Of a stretch of 64,000 nucleotides of DNA, positions 17,113 to 26,996 are shown piece by piece. A program made the position numbers and the translations under genes. Origin of the DNA: Marinilactibacillus piezotolerans (GTDB lineage: Bacteria; Bacillota; Bacilli; Lactobacillales; Carnobacteriaceae_A); the NCBI RefSeq assembly GCF_900169305.1, contig NZ_FWDP01000004.1, positions 930,001 through 994,000 on the forward strand, in the 5' to 3' direction. The notes under the pieces were generated by a model, which saw only the letters and a program-made list of their open reading frames with translations, ran no database searches and was not told the origin of the DNA. Position 1 is the stretch's first letter; each line of letters begins with the position of its first letter.

Positions 17113-18516
17113 TTAGGCATCCTTGCTTTCTTCAAATATTGAAATAGCTCGTTTACGAGCATAGGAGTGGTTGACGATCGGTGCAGGATAATCACTGCCG
17201 ATCAGCACGCCCGCTTCTTCTTGTTCTTCCGTGCTCATTTTTTCAGGAGCATGAATATATTTCTTTTTGACATCTTTTAATTCCGGAATATATTTACGAA
17301 TAAACTCACCAGAAGGATCAAATCTTTCGGCTTGGGTCGTCGGATTGAAGACTCTGAAGTAAGGTACAGCATCCGTCCCCGTTGAAGCAGCCCACTGCCA
17401 GCCGCCGATATTATTGGCAGCATCATAATCTATCAGCATTTTCTGGAAATATTTTTCTCCTAAGCGCCAGTCAGTCAGCAAGTCTTTAGTTAAAAAGGAA
17501 GCAGTAATCATCCGCAGCCGATTATGCATCCAGCCCGTTTTGTTCATCTGTCTCATGGCAGCATCGACAATTGGATAACCGGTCTTGCCTTGTTTCCATT
17601 TCTCAAAGCTCTCTTGATGATTATCCCAGCGTATGTGTGCATAATTTTCTTTGATTGCCTTTTCTTTTTGTTCTGGATGTCCAACATAGATCATATGATA
17701 GAAGTCTCGCCAGCATAGTTCTTTTAAGAAAGTTTTTTGACTTTCTGAATCTGCTTCATTTTTTACAGCATCCCAGACTGTTCGGATACTGATCTCTCCT
17801 GTTCTCAAATATGAAGATAATCGACTGGTCCCCTCATTCAGCGGTATATCTCTTTCCTTTTTATACTGATCCAATCGTTCTTCAATAAACTTTTCCAGCT
17901 GCTCGTGCGCAGCAATTGTACCAGGATTGTAGTCGATATCCAAGTCAGCTTCTTCTACCAGTTTTTCTAATTTATTTTCATTCTCTTTAAATAAAGTCTT
18001 TTTATAGACTTTATCCGTATCCAGCTTTACCTTCATTGGAGTCGGTTTATCCAGTTCGATCCACTTGTTATAGTATGGTGTAAAAACTTTATAAAGCTCT
18101 CCAGAGTTGTTCTGGATTTCATAGGCACTATGAAGATAATGGTCCATATAAGAATGAACTTGGATATCATTCTTTTTGAAAAAAGCTCTCATCTTGTCAT
18201 CTCGAGCTTTTCCATACCCTTTTTCGTCCTGGTTAAAGTAGACTTCTGCCCAGTCTGGAATTTTTTCTTTTAAAGCGTTAAAACTCTCTTCGACATCACC
18301 ATACAGAATCTGCAAATGCATGCCTCTTTTATGTATCACTTCTTTGAAATGCTGTACACTTGCAAAAAAAGCCGCATGATTCATACTATCTTTCAAAAAC
18401 TGATCCGGATTAACTTGAAACAGCAGAATCAATTTTTCTGATTGTTCAAACGCTTGTGATAAGGCAATATTATCCTCTAAGCGTAAATCTCTTCGAAACC
18501 ACATTACAGATACCAT
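17113..18516 (-). CDS. phrB: Deoxyribodipyrimidine photolyase
   Basis: Light-driven repair enzyme for cyclobutane pyrimidine dimers, 467 residues. The N-terminal Rossmann domain starts VMWFRRDLRLEDN, the class I photolyase opening. The C-terminal FAD-binding domain has ELCWRDFYHMI and the family signature TGWMHNRLRMITASF followed by GGWQWAASTGTDA. AAAGGG lies 8 nt before the ATG. It is a single-gene unit between two terminators. Together with the nearby carotenoid genes and peroxidase it suggests exposure to light and oxidants. Confidence 0.96.
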   Translation of the reverse strand: MVSVMWFRRDLRLEDNIALSQAFEQSEKLILLFQVNPDQFLKDSMNHAAFFASVQHFKEVIHKRGMHLQILYGDVEESFNALKEKIPDWAEVYFNQDEKGYGKARDDKMRAFFKKNDIQVHSYMDHYLHSAYEIQNNSGELYKVFTPYYNKWIELDKPTPMKVKLDTDKVYKKTLFKENENKLEKLVEEADLDIDYNPGTIAAHEQLEKFIEERLDQYKKERDIPLNEGTSRLSSYLRTGEISIRTVWDAVKNEADSESQKTFLKELCWRDFYHMIYVGHPEQKEKAIKENYAHIRWDNHQESFEKWKQGKTGYPIVDAAMRQMNKTGWMHNRLRMITASFLTKDLLTDWRLGEKYFQKMLIDYDAANNIGGWQWAASTGTDAVPYFRVFNPTTQAERFDPSGEFIRKYIPELKDVKKKYIHAPEKMSTEEQEEAGVLIGSDYPAPIVNHSYARKRAISIFEESKDA

Positions 18517-18602
18517 ATCATTTCCCTTTCAAACTTGTTCTCTTTCAAAAATAGCATATTCGGTCATAAAAAATACACTCATATGATTTCAATCGTTATT
18601 TT

Positions 18603-18652
18603 AAAAAAAACCGTTAAACAGGTGCCAAAGATACTTGACGCCTGTTTAACGG
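18603..18652 (-). terminator. Terminator of the glutathione peroxidase gene
   Basis: CCGTTAAACAGG (18611-18622) pairs perfectly with CCTGTTTAACGG (18641-18652). The T run lies on the minus-strand side (18603-18610). Confidence 0.9.
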
Positions 18653-18672
18653 ACCAAAAGTTCACATACTTA

Positions 18673-19137
18673 TTAAAGCAGTTTTTCTAAATCTTTTGAA
18701 ATCTTAGAAGGATTCGTTGTCGGTGCATAATGCTTCACCGGTTCTCCCTCAGCATTCACTAAAAACTTTGTAAAGTTCCATTTAATTAAACCCGATCGGG
18801 TTTCTTTTTTCAAATACTGGTACAGCGGATGTGTCTCTTCACCATTTACATTGATCTTACCAAATAAAGGAAAGGAAACATCATAGTTCACTTGACATAA
18901 TTCAGCAATTTCTCCTCCTTCGAGCGGTTCCTGGTTCATAAATTGATTGCAAGGGAAGCCCAGAACAACGAAGCCGCGATCTTTATAGGTCTCATAAAGT
19001 TCTTCCAAATCTTTGAACTGAGGCGCCAACCCGCATTTGCTGGCTGTATTAACGATCAATACTGGACGACCAGCATAATTTGAAAGCTCCACTTCTTTAC
19101 CGTCTAAATCGTTTACTGTATAAGCTGTGATTGACAT
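18673..19137 (-). CDS. Glutathione peroxidase family thiol peroxidase
   Basis: Thioredoxin-fold peroxidase, 154 residues, reducing hydrogen and organic peroxides. The peroxidatic cysteine is C35 in VNTASKCGLAPQ (selenocysteine in some homologues). The partner residues are present: the Gln of GFPCNQF and the Trp-Asn of IKWNFTKFL. Bacterial enzymes of this type generally use thioredoxin rather than glutathione (known of the family). GAAAGGAAG lies upstream of the ATG. The start is only 26 bp after the VOC-protein gene on the same strand, so the two may be co-transcribed. Confidence 0.94.
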   Translation of the reverse strand: MSITAYTVNDLDGKEVELSNYAGRPVLIVNTASKCGLAPQFKDLEELYETYKDRGFVVLGFPCNQFMNQEPLEGGEIAELCQVNYDVSFPLFGKINVNGEETHPLYQYLKKETRSGLIKWNFTKFLVNAEGEPVKHYAPTTNPSKISKDLEKLL

Positions 19138-19163
19138 CTTGAACTTCCTTTCTATCGATTATT

Positions 19164-20036
19164 TCATTCAGATTCCATAGTCAATAGGACAACAGATATA
19201 CCGCTGGGATCTTTGAAATGAATAGATCCATCAGCCTTTTCTGAAACCAAAACGTTATACTGATCGAGTTGATTTTTGACCTTTGATTGTGCTGCCGAAG
19301 ATTCTATTAGAATCGTATATGCGTCAAGACCTAAGTCTTCAGCAACGGGTTCAGGAAGATCACGCCCAAGCCATATGTTCGTTCCTATATGGTGATGATA
19401 TCCATCTGCTGCAAAAAATCTGGCTTGATCGCCAAAACGATCCTTCAAGTCAAATCCTAAGACCGTTGTATAGAACTGTTCTGTTTTCTCTAAATCTGAA
19501 ACCGATAAATGAATATGTCCGATTCTGGTCCCTGCTGGAAAGCTCTCATTTGGCTGTGCAGATCTGCTGGCTAGTACTCCTTCAGCATCCATTTCAACTG
19601 TAATACCTGCAATTCTGCCGTCAGGTCTAATATCCCATTTTTCGCGAGGTTTATCTCTATAAATTTCGATGCCGTTGCCTTCAGGATCTTCCAAGTATAA
19701 CGCCTCACTATACCCGTGATCAGAAGCTCCGAGGATAGGAAGCTTTTTAGATAATAAAGTATACAATACATCTCCTAGTGACTGTCGGTCAGGAAGTAAA
19801 AAAGCGGTATGAAATAGACCAGCTGTTTTGCGAGGTATATTTGGTTTGGGAACTTTTTTCAACACCAATAGCGTTGTATTTGAGGCTTGAACACCAAGCC
19901 GCACAGTCTTTTCAGATTTTTCAAGCATTTCTAGTCCCAGCAACTGATAAAAAGTACTGAGTTTTTCTAAATCAGAAACCTTCAATGTAACAGTTCCTAT
20001 CATTGTTGAATCTGGTATACGATTACTTACTTCCAT
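19164..20036 (-). CDS. Two-domain VOC protein (CatE-like, extradiol dioxygenase fold)
   Basis: Protein of 290 residues built from two vicinal-oxygen-chelate modules: the first opens with GTVTLKVSDLEKLSTFYQLL (about 14-33) and the second with IGHIHLSVSDLEKTEQFYTT (about 170-189). Candidate metal ligands are His172/174 of the second module, the His cluster in DGYHHHIGTN and the Glu near the C-terminal SGISVV strand. The closest known types are the catechol-2,3-dioxygenase-like CatE/YfiE proteins of bacilli, which act on catechols or quinones. AAGGAG precedes the ATG. The specific substrate is not shown by the sequence. Confidence 0.85.
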   Translation of the reverse strand: MEVSNRIPDSTMIGTVTLKVSDLEKLSTFYQLLGLEMLEKSEKTVRLGVQASNTTLLVLKKVPKPNIPRKTAGLFHTAFLLPDRQSLGDVLYTLLSKKLPILGASDHGYSEALYLEDPEGNGIEIYRDKPREKWDIRPDGRIAGITVEMDAEGVLASRSAQPNESFPAGTRIGHIHLSVSDLEKTEQFYTTVLGFDLKDRFGDQARFFAADGYHHHIGTNIWLGRDLPEPVAEDLGLDAYTILIESSAAQSKVKNQLDQYNVLVSEKADGSIHFKDPSGISVVLLTMESE

Positions 20037-20141
20037 TAATAGACTCCTTACATCTGTTTTTTTTACTCATCAAATTTACTTTATTTGCTTTGTTTGTTTA
20101 TTTGTTCTACTAAGTATACTCCAAAAAAGCATTGTGTAAAA

Positions 20142-20642
20142 TCAAAGTCGTTTTCTTTTTTCCTTTGTTCGCCGAATCCTTTCCAATCTGGGACGATTAT
20201 ATCGCTGGATCAGAATGAAGGGTATATTGGCTATACACCCATACAGGACATTTATCCAAGCCGCCCAATTTGGATTCCATAAAAAGAAGATGGGAGAAAT
20301 CAGAAGAATACCCCAGTGCGTTAACTCAGCTCTTTTTGTTTCCAGTGAGAACTCTGCTATGTCGCTTTTCTGATGAGAAGGAAGATGCTGCTTTTCATAC
20401 CCTAGATTAAACAATGCAGCTCCATCAGGTACCCTGTCTTTCCAGCTTTTAACTGCAAAGATTCGGTCCCATACTTCCCCTTCTTTTTCCCATCTGTAGG
20501 TTTTAAACACCACAGCAAATCGACTTTGTCTACTGAAAATATATTTAGAGACATGCAGAAGACTGATCGAAATAGAAAAATGAATGATGCACCACGCACC
20601 AATGTTGATCAGTAACAACCCTAAAAGTTGATAAACTCTCAC
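20142..20642 (-). CDS. crtO: Glycosyl-4,4'-diaponeurosporenoate acyltransferase
   Basis: Last step of staphyloxanthin-type carotenoid synthesis: acylation of the glucose-linked carotenoid at the membrane. The protein is 166 residues, like CrtO of Staphylococcus aureus (about 165). Shared features recalled from that protein are the ETKRAELxHW block (about 106-115) and IANIPFILIQRYNRPRLERI near the C-terminus. Two hydrophobic segments are present, near the N-terminus and at about 115-150. The start is GTG at 20642, with AGGGG 7 nt upstream, 15 bp after crtQ. It is the last gene of the crt operon. Confidence 0.9.
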   Translation of the reverse strand: MRVYQLLGLLLINIGAWCIIHFSISISLLHVSKYIFSRQSRFAVVFKTYRWEKEGEVWDRIFAVKSWKDRVPDGAALFNLGYEKQHLPSHQKSDIAEFSLETKRAELTHWGILLISPIFFLWNPNWAAWINVLYGCIANIPFILIQRYNRPRLERIRRTKEKRKRL

Positions 20643-20657
20643 CGTATGTCCCCTTTC

Positions 20658-21788
20658 TTACACCTTGATTTTTCGTCCGCGCCAGGTAACCGTGTGTAAA
20701 ATGTGTACTTGGATAAAAGACCAGCAATAAACCGTCACAAAAGCTAACAGCAAGACCGGATATAGCAGAAACAGCCAGAACGGAAAACGTCCAACTTTCC
20801 CTGCCAACCAGTAAAAAAGTCCAGCATAAACCGCATACAGCAGTATCTCTATAGTTAACCATATAGTTGAAACACTCAGCAGCAAAGACAATCCTATCAG
20901 TATCGGGATTAAAAATCCGCCTATAATCCATAACGCCACTGCTGTCATCACTAGCGGATGTGTATTGCTCGAGCCATTTGCCAGGCTTTTAGACCACCCA
21001 GACAGCCATTGTCTAGGTCCTTCAGGATACATCCGAAAGGAAACAGTCCCTTTTCCGCCATAATTCCTGACAGGCAATTGATGGGATTGATAGAGTTTTG
21101 TCAGCATGAAATTATCCAAGTGAGAATCTAAAATCTTTTTATGCCCGCCTAATTCCCAGTATTCCTCAACGGAACACATAAGAAAAGGGCCAAAAGCTCC
21201 CCCTGTTTTTAGACGGCTTTTCAATATAGTGAAACTATTTAGACCAGCAACCACAATCATATTCAGCGGCGCTGACAGCTGTTCGTATAATTTTTTAGTG
21301 ATGTGATAAGGTTGAATGGTCAGCAATCCAGAAGCTGAATGCTTACTAAATTCCTGGCAAATATCCCGCAAGCTATCCTGATGATCAAAATAAGTATCGG
21401 CATCTATAAATACAATCCAGTCACCGGTTGCACTAATCGCGCCCCGGTAACATGCTGCTGTTTTTCCTACAAATCTATCTTTCTTTGACTGTTTGTCTTT
21501 CAACTTGATCTCTACATCATACTGGGAAGCTGTCGCAACGGTTTGATCCGTTGAGTCATCATCGACAATGATCACTTGATGAGGTTGAATAGATTGCATC
21601 GCAAGAGAATCCAACAGTTTGGGTACTGTATGCTCTTCGTTTCTAACAGGGATAATGATCGATAGTGTTCTAATTGGCAAATTTCCTGGCTCTTTTTTCG
21701 AAATATAAGGCAGTTCTGATAACACAAACCAACCTCCGGCAAGCGCAAAAATAATAACCATAATAGTCAATAAGAATAGTGAAGACAA
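20658..21788 (-). CDS. crtQ: 4,4'-diaponeurosporenoate glycosyltransferase
   Basis: Family 2 glycosyltransferase that adds glucose to the carotenoid acid. The catalytic domain starts SIIIPVRNEEHTVPKLLDSL and has the DDDS/DADT-type metal-binding aspartates (VDDDSTDQT, then FIDADTYFD). A signal-anchor is N-terminal, and three or more membrane segments fill the C-terminal third (about 285-360), as in CrtQ. An ATG at 21821 would add 11 residues, but AAAGGAGGGG lies 6 nt before the in-frame TTG at 21788; this gives 376 residues, close to S. aureus CrtQ. The gene is 128 bp after crtP. Confidence 0.9.
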   Translation of the reverse strand: MSSLFLLTIMVIIFALAGGWFVLSELPYISKKEPGNLPIRTLSIIIPVRNEEHTVPKLLDSLAMQSIQPHQVIIVDDDSTDQTVATASQYDVEIKLKDKQSKKDRFVGKTAACYRGAISATGDWIVFIDADTYFDHQDSLRDICQEFSKHSASGLLTIQPYHITKKLYEQLSAPLNMIVVAGLNSFTILKSRLKTGGAFGPFLMCSVEEYWELGGHKKILDSHLDNFMLTKLYQSHQLPVRNYGGKGTVSFRMYPEGPRQWLSGWSKSLANGSSNTHPLVMTAVALWIIGGFLIPILIGLSLLLSVSTIWLTIEILLYAVYAGLFYWLAGKVGRFPFWLFLLYPVLLLAFVTVYCWSFIQVHILHTVTWRGRKIKV

Positions 21789-21916
21789 AGAACCCCTCCT
21801 TTCAGACGAACGACCGCTCATTCTCTCTTCTCAATGCTTGCTTCTGTAATGACCGCTTATATATATGTAAAGCGAGAGCAGCCGCTCTCGCTGACGAAAC
21901 ACCTTACTATTCTCCG

Positions 21917-23425
21917 TTACTTCAAATCACGTTTAACAATCATATCCCGTACTTGCTGACCACTCAATGTAACCATCGGCATACCGCCCCCGGGGTTGAC
22001 AGTGCCGCCGACAAAATATAAGTTATCATAGCGTTCGCTGTGTTTGGGATGCTTAAATCCGTTATTCCTTTTTTTGTCCGCTGCTACGCCATAAATTGCT
22101 CCGCGATGAGAGTAATAGGTTTGCTGTATGTCTTCTGGCAGCCACATATCTTCAAAGACGATATGATCTCGCAGATCAGTAAGCCCCATATTTTCCAACT
22201 TAATCAGTACCCTTTCTCTTAAAGCTGCATATTCAGCTTCTGAGAAGGGTTCATCTTGAATATAGGGAATGTGCGGAAGAACCTTAAGATTCTCATGACC
22301 AGCTGGAGCCTGATCTGCATCCGTTTTATTCGGATTGACCAAGTATATCGTTGGGTCTTCCGGCAGCTCGTGTCGATGAAAAACTGTCTCATAATTCTCT
22401 TTGGAATCTTTAGAAAAGAAGAAATTGTGATGAGCTAATTGCGGGTATGCTCGATCGACCCCTAAATGGAGTACCAGGCCAGATGCAGCTGGCTCAAATT
22501 TCTTTTCTAATTGATCAATGAAGTTCAGGTCTTCTTCTAATAGATATTGGTAAGTCGGAATTACTTCCATATTTGAAATGAAGTAGTCGGCTGTGACCAT
22601 TGTTCCATCTGCACATTCTGCTGCATTGATTATTCCATCTTCTGTACCGTGCAGTTTGACAATTTCCAGACCTGTATAGATCGAAACGCCAATCTCACTA
22701 GCCAGCTTCCGCAATGCTTCTCCTAATTTATGCATGCCTCCAGGAACATACCATAATCCTAAATGATGCTGCATATAAGCCAGCATATTCAGTATCGCAG
22801 GAGCATCTTCTGCAGAAGACCCTACATATTTGATATAGTACTTCAGCATTTCTCTTAGCTGAGGGTTCGAAATTCTCTTCTCAATAGCACTAGACATCGT
22901 TGAAAATACATCAAAATCTTTTAATGCAGAAATAGGTCCATGATATTTAACGACATCTCCCAGCGTATCCAATCCTTTACCAAAATAGCCTTCTAATGTA
23001 GTTTCATAAAGGGTCTTGGAATAGTCCAGAAAATGTTGATACTCTTCTAGATCTCTTTCACTTAAGAAAGGATTATTATGGTTCATCGCAGAAAACGTAT
23101 CGTAAAGATCAATGGTTGTACCATCTGCAAAGAACGAGCGCCACTGTAAATCTAGTTTTTGAATAGTTACGTAGTCTTCCATCCGTTTTCCACTCACATG
23201 AAACAACCGTTCAAAAATAAAAGGCATAGTCAATATTGATGGACCTAAATCGAAACCGTACCCTTCTCTCTCCAGTCGATTCAACTTTCCGCCGATATGA
23301 TTATTCTTTTCATACAATGAAACCTTATAACCGCTTTGAGCCAGTGAAATCGCCGCCGAAATACCACCTAAGCCGCCGCCGATGACGACGATCGATTTCT
23401 TTTTATTTTTTTGTTTGTCTATCAT
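21917..23425 (-). CDS. crtP: Diapolycopene/diaponeurosporene oxygenase CrtP
   Basis: FAD-dependent carotenoid oxidase of 502 residues that oxidises the terminal methyl group of 4,4'-diaponeurosporene. The N-terminal dinucleotide fold reads [20 protein letters not shown], followed by [13 protein letters not shown]; the C-terminal FAD motif is [15 protein letters not shown]. By recalled comparison it is far closer to S. aureus CrtP ([45 protein letters not shown]) than to the desaturase CrtN, so I call the oxidase. AAAGGAG precedes the ATG. No crtN lies beside it, so either CrtP also desaturates or crtN is elsewhere. Confidence 0.92.
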   Translation of the reverse strand: MIDKQKNKKKSIVVIGGGLGGISAAISLAQSGYKVSLYEKNNHIGGKLNRLEREGYGFDLGPSILTMPFIFERLFHVSGKRMEDYVTIQKLDLQWRSFFADGTTIDLYDTFSAMNHNNPFLSERDLEEYQHFLDYSKTLYETTLEGYFGKGLDTLGDVVKYHGPISALKDFDVFSTMSSAIEKRISNPQLREMLKYYIKYVGSSAEDAPAILNMLAYMQHHLGLWYVPGGMHKLGEALRKLASEIGVSIYTGLEIVKLHGTEDGIINAAECADGTMVTADYFISNMEVIPTYQYLLEEDLNFIDQLEKKFEPAASGLVLHLGVDRAYPQLAHHNFFFSKDSKENYETVFHRHELPEDPTIYLVNPNKTDADQAPAGHENLKVLPHIPYIQDEPFSEAEYAALRERVLIKLENMGLTDLRDHIVFEDMWLPEDIQQTYYSHRGAIYGVAADKKRNNGFKHPKHSERYDNLYFVGGTVNPGGGMPMVTLSGQQVRDMIVKRDLK

Positions 23426-23461
23426 TCACTACTCTCCTTTGTAAACAGATAAGCGTTTCAT

Positions 23462-24343
23462 TCAACGCTTCAGTTGTTTCTTTGTTTTCCGATATAAGCA
23501 GAGCTTTCTAACCAGAGTAGTTTTATTTCTAATTGTAAAAGAATCATATTGATTACTTCTAACAACGTCTAGAATCTCCTGATAAATATTAGCCGATAGC
23601 AAAACTGGGAATTGGCTGTCTTCATCAAATTTCCGCAGATCTTTTTTAAACAAGCTGTAAAGCATCTCTGAACGAGCTGCCAGCCTTTCCCATAATTCAA
23701 TAAAGCTGGTATTTACCGTTTCCTGCTGCAAATCCTGCTCAGAATATCCGGAAGCTGCCATCAGTTCAGAAGGTAGATAGATTCTGCCGATTTCCCGCTG
23801 ATCTTCTCCTACATCCCGCAGAATATTTGTGATCTGCATGGCTACACCTAATGAGATTGCTGATTCATGCAATTCATGATGACGATCTGTCGCCAGAATG
23901 GGTAAAAGCATGAGTCCTACAGACCCGGCAACATAATAACTATACCGTTCCAGATCTTCTAATGTTTCCGGCTGAATAAAATTAAAATCCATTGTCTGAC
24001 CTTGCAGTTGATCGTAAAACGGTTGCAGCGACATTTCATAAGTATGAAATACATCTTCCAGCGCTCTCCAAATCGGATCATCCGGAATATTCCCTTCACT
24101 AAACTGATCCAGTTGCTCTTTTAACTGCTGCAGTGCTTTTTCTTGCTCTTCTATAGAACTTGCTTCATCAATACTGTCATCTGCTTTCCTGCAAAAAGCA
24201 TATATGGCATAGATAGCTCTCGCTTTTGACTTTGGCAACCTGGAAAACGCAAAATAAAAGCTCTTAGAGTGCTCCTTTATGATTTCTTCACAGCAATCAT
24301 AATCCGCCTCTATACTGCTCTGCGGTTTTCTTTCTTTTTCGAT
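23462..24343 (-). CDS. crtM: Dehydrosqualene synthase with a non-standard start codon
   Basis: Head-to-head condensation of two farnesyl diphosphates to dehydrosqualene, the first carotenoid step. The first Asp-rich motif is DDSID in AFCRKADDSIDE; the second is NILRDVGED. The first ATG/GTG/TTG in frame is a TTG at 24238, but that would remove EEIIKEHSKSFYFAFSRLP, which aligns with the conserved CrtM N-terminus (HSKSFSYAF). The frame stays open upstream to a TGA at about 24354, without a standard start. GAGGAGG lies 7 nt before an ATC codon at 24341-24343; starting there gives 293 residues (S. aureus CrtM has 287). I report that start as most likely, or a mutated ATG. Confidence 0.85.
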   Translation of the reverse strand: MEKERKPQSSIEADYDCCEEIIKEHSKSFYFAFSRLPKSKARAIYAIYAFCRKADDSIDEASSIEEQEKALQQLKEQLDQFSEGNIPDDPIWRALEDVFHTYEMSLQPFYDQLQGQTMDFNFIQPETLEDLERYSYYVAGSVGLMLLPILATDRHHELHESAISLGVAMQITNILRDVGEDQREIGRIYLPSELMAASGYSEQDLQQETVNTSFIELWERLAARSEMLYSLFKKDLRKFDEDSQFPVLLSANIYQEILDVVRSNQYDSFTIRNKTTLVRKLCLYRKTKKQLKR

Positions 24344-25175
24344 TTCACTTCCTCCTCAAAACAAATAAGGTAAATTTATTCAGAGATTTTCATTTTCATA
24401 ATACAGATGAAGACAATCGCTGAGTTGAATATTGATCAAAAAGATCTATTCGTTGAATTAATTTTAACATATTATCTGTTATTGATTAGTGCACAACGTT
24501 TTAAATCAGGAAAAAAACTAACTTTCAATGTCATTATCAAAAAATACACTTGCCTGACTGGTCTGCTGCATGACTATCCTTTCAATATATAATTACAGTT
24601 TAAGTTGATAGATATTTGTTAATTCAACTAACTATCTTTATAAAATAATCGACTGATCTGTTCACTTAGATTCTTCATTATTTATTCTATTTTTGTTAAC
24701 GACCATTCTTATCTTAAAAGATCACTTAATTTATAGATTGCGCAAAATTAAATAGCCTATCCATTAATTTAGAAAAACTTTATACTAGTAAGTCCATTAG
24801 CCGGATTTTTAATTTTATGTAAATCGTCTTTTTTTGTTCACAATGAAAACTCTGTTATCTTTTTTATAACAGTCGATAGTCTGCAAATATAAAAATGACA
24901 CAATATTAACAAGGGTGTAATGTTACTTGTAGAATGACATATGTTTTATTCCTATTTTATAAAAGTTTATACAATAACTATTCATATTCTACAATTAGTT
25001 TTTTAATATCCACTTCCAATTTACAGTTTATAACCATCAATAATTTAATATTATTTTATCAATATAAATCTATTAGCTGCTTACTTAATCTTATACAATT
25101 TAAAAAATTCATATTAATACTATAATGATTTTTAATTTGTATCCGATAGTGATTTTAGAAAAGGAGTGAAGCAAT
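24344..25175. other. Long AT-rich intergenic region
   Basis: This 830-bp stretch lies between the divergent crt operon and chemoreceptor gene. It is very AT-rich. Short frames at 24407-24592 and 24934-25125 lack ribosome binding sites and have low-complexity composition. A 7-bp inverted repeat CTGTTAT-N7-ATAACAG lies at 24852-24872. The promoters of both flanking transcripts must be here, but I could not define them. Confidence 0.55.
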
Positions 25176-26936
25176 ATGGATGTATCAATCAATCAAAACA
25201 CACAACAAGAAAAAGTTGAAGGAACAAAAAAAAGTCGTCGTCTCTTTAACTTTAAGAGTTTAAGAACAAAAATTTTATTTGGATTCGGATTAGTTATTTT
25301 GCTTGTAGCAGGATTAGTCACCATAACAAGTTTATCTTCGAATACAATCAATCAGGAATCTAAATTAATGAAGGACCACCAGATTCCTCTAATGATAGCA
25401 GATGAACGTGTTGGATTTTCTATAGCAAGACGTTCAACAAACGTTCGGGCTTATCTGATGACTGGTGAACCAAGATATCGAACGATGTTTGAAGAAAGTT
25501 CTGAAGCTGTCATTCCTTATTTGGAAACCTTAGGCAGATTATCCGAGTCAGAAACCATCGATAACGTGATTGCTGCTCATGAGGAATGGACCCAAGGGAT
25601 GCTGACAGATGTTTTCGATGTCTACGAGAGCGGAAATGAAGCTTTAGCATTAGAAAATATGAGCGATTTAGCCCCTACCACAACGATGATGCTGGACGAA
25701 CTATCCGCAGCGGCCCGAGAACGAGAAGTGCTGATCAATGAAGCACAGCAGGATATAATAGAAACTGGAACAGCTTCACTGATCACGAATATCATTTTAG
25801 CCGTTGTGATACTTATTGTATCGATAACCATTGCTGTTTTCACTGCGCGTTCTATTGCCAATCCGATCAAAAAGGTTATGGAGCGGATGCATCAGATTCA
25901 AGAAGGTAATTTAAAGAATCAACATCTAGAAGTCACTACTCAAGATGAAACTGGAAAGTTATCAAGTGCAGCTAATGCGATGCAGGAACGGTTAAAAGAG
26001 CTCGTCTCCAGCATATCTGAAGTTTCTTACTTATTGACTTATAACAGTAAAGAGTTGTCAGAAACGTCTTCTGAAGTCATGGCTGGAACTGATCAAGTTG
26101 CAATGACTATGCAAGAGTTATCAGAAGGCTCTGAAACACAAGCGAACTCTGCTAGTAAACTCGCTTCCATTATGGATATATTTTCCAATAAAGTATCTGA
26201 CACAAACAAAAGTGGTCAGTATATTACAAAACTTTCCAATAAAGTATTAGAAGAAACGACCAGCGGCAAAGCATTAATGGAATCTTCTGAAGAACAAATG
26301 CAGAAAATCAATGATATTGTGAAGCAATCGGTAGAAAGAGTCGATGACCTGGATACGCAGACTCAAGAAATCTCCAAGTTAGTGGAAATTATCCAAAATA
26401 TTGCGAACCAGACAAACCTTCTAGCATTGAACGCTGCGATTGAAGCTGCACGAGCTGGTGATCATGGTAAAGGATTTGCTGTCGTTGCAGATGAAGTCCG
26501 CAAACTAGCTGAACAAGTCGATGTTTCAGTTTCTGAGATCACCGGATTCGTTGAAAGTATACAAGTTGAATCAAGAAATGTGAGTGATTCTCTTCAAGAA
26601 GGCTATACCGAAGTCAAAACGGGTACTTCTAAGATTAAGGCTACCGGAGATACCTTTAATCAGATTACTCGATCTTTGAATGATGTAGACAAGCAAATCA
26701 GAGCCATCAATTCGAATTTGACTGATTTAAAAGATAGTACTGAAGAAATGAATGTCTCTATCGAAGAAGTAGCTTCCGTATCTGAAGAATCAGCTGCCGG
26801 TGTCGAAGAAACATCTGCTGCTACCCAACAAATCAATAGTTCAATGGAAGAAATGGCTGGAGATGGCGGTAAAATTTCTCAACTTGTTGAGCTTGCCCAA
26901 AATATGGATAATCTTCTAAAAGGATTTAAAATTTAA
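25176..26936 (+). CDS. Methyl-accepting chemotaxis protein
   Basis: Membrane chemoreceptor of 586 residues. After a charged N-terminal tail come TM1 (about 33-51), an extracellular helical sensor of about 150 residues (four-helix-bundle type), TM2 (about 203-226), HAMP (about 227-280) and a long cytoplasmic signalling domain. The hairpin tip with CheA/CheW contacts is [20 protein letters not shown], followed by [19 protein letters not shown] lies 8 nt before the ATG. It is a single-gene unit ended by a bidirectional terminator. Its presence implies a chemotaxis system elsewhere and probably motility. The ligand is unknown. Confidence 0.95.
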   Translation: MDVSINQNTQQEKVEGTKKSRRLFNFKSLRTKILFGFGLVILLVAGLVTITSLSSNTINQESKLMKDHQIPLMIADERVGFSIARRSTNVRAYLMTGEPRYRTMFEESSEAVIPYLETLGRLSESETIDNVIAAHEEWTQGMLTDVFDVYESGNEALALENMSDLAPTTTMMLDELSAAAREREVLINEAQQDIIETGTASLITNIILAVVILIVSITIAVFTARSIANPIKKVMERMHQIQEGNLKNQHLEVTTQDETGKLSSAANAMQERLKELVSSISEVSYLLTYNSKELSETSSEVMAGTDQVAMTMQELSEGSETQANSASKLASIMDIFSNKVSDTNKSGQYITKLSNKVLEETTSGKALMESSEEQMQKINDIVKQSVERVDDLDTQTQEISKLVEIIQNIANQTNLLALNAAIEAARAGDHGKGFAVVADEVRKLAEQVDVSVSEITGFVESIQVESRNVSDSLQEGYTEVKTGTSKIKATGDTFNQITRSLNDVDKQIRAINSNLTDLKDSTEEMNVSIEEVASVSEESAAGVEETSAATQQINSSMEEMAGDGGKISQLVELAQNMDNLLKGFKI

Positions 26937-26948
26937 ACAAACGTAAAT

Positions 26949-26996
26949 AAAAAGGCGATGTTTTGCTATAATTGCAAAGCATCGCCTTTTTTTAAG
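26949..26996. terminator. Bidirectional terminator
   Basis: GGCGATGTTTTGC pairs with GCAAAGCATCGCC (one wobble), flanked by A and T runs. It overlaps the last codons of the convergent gene. Confidence 0.9.

Noticed and set aside
21917-23425. Assignment of this gene as the desaturase crtN
   Set aside because: Its N-terminal, central and C-terminal blocks match recalled CrtP sequence much more closely than CrtN.
24407-25125. Two frames of about 60 codons (24407-24592 and 24934-25125)
   Set aside because: AT-rich low-complexity peptides, no ribosome binding site, no family resemblance.
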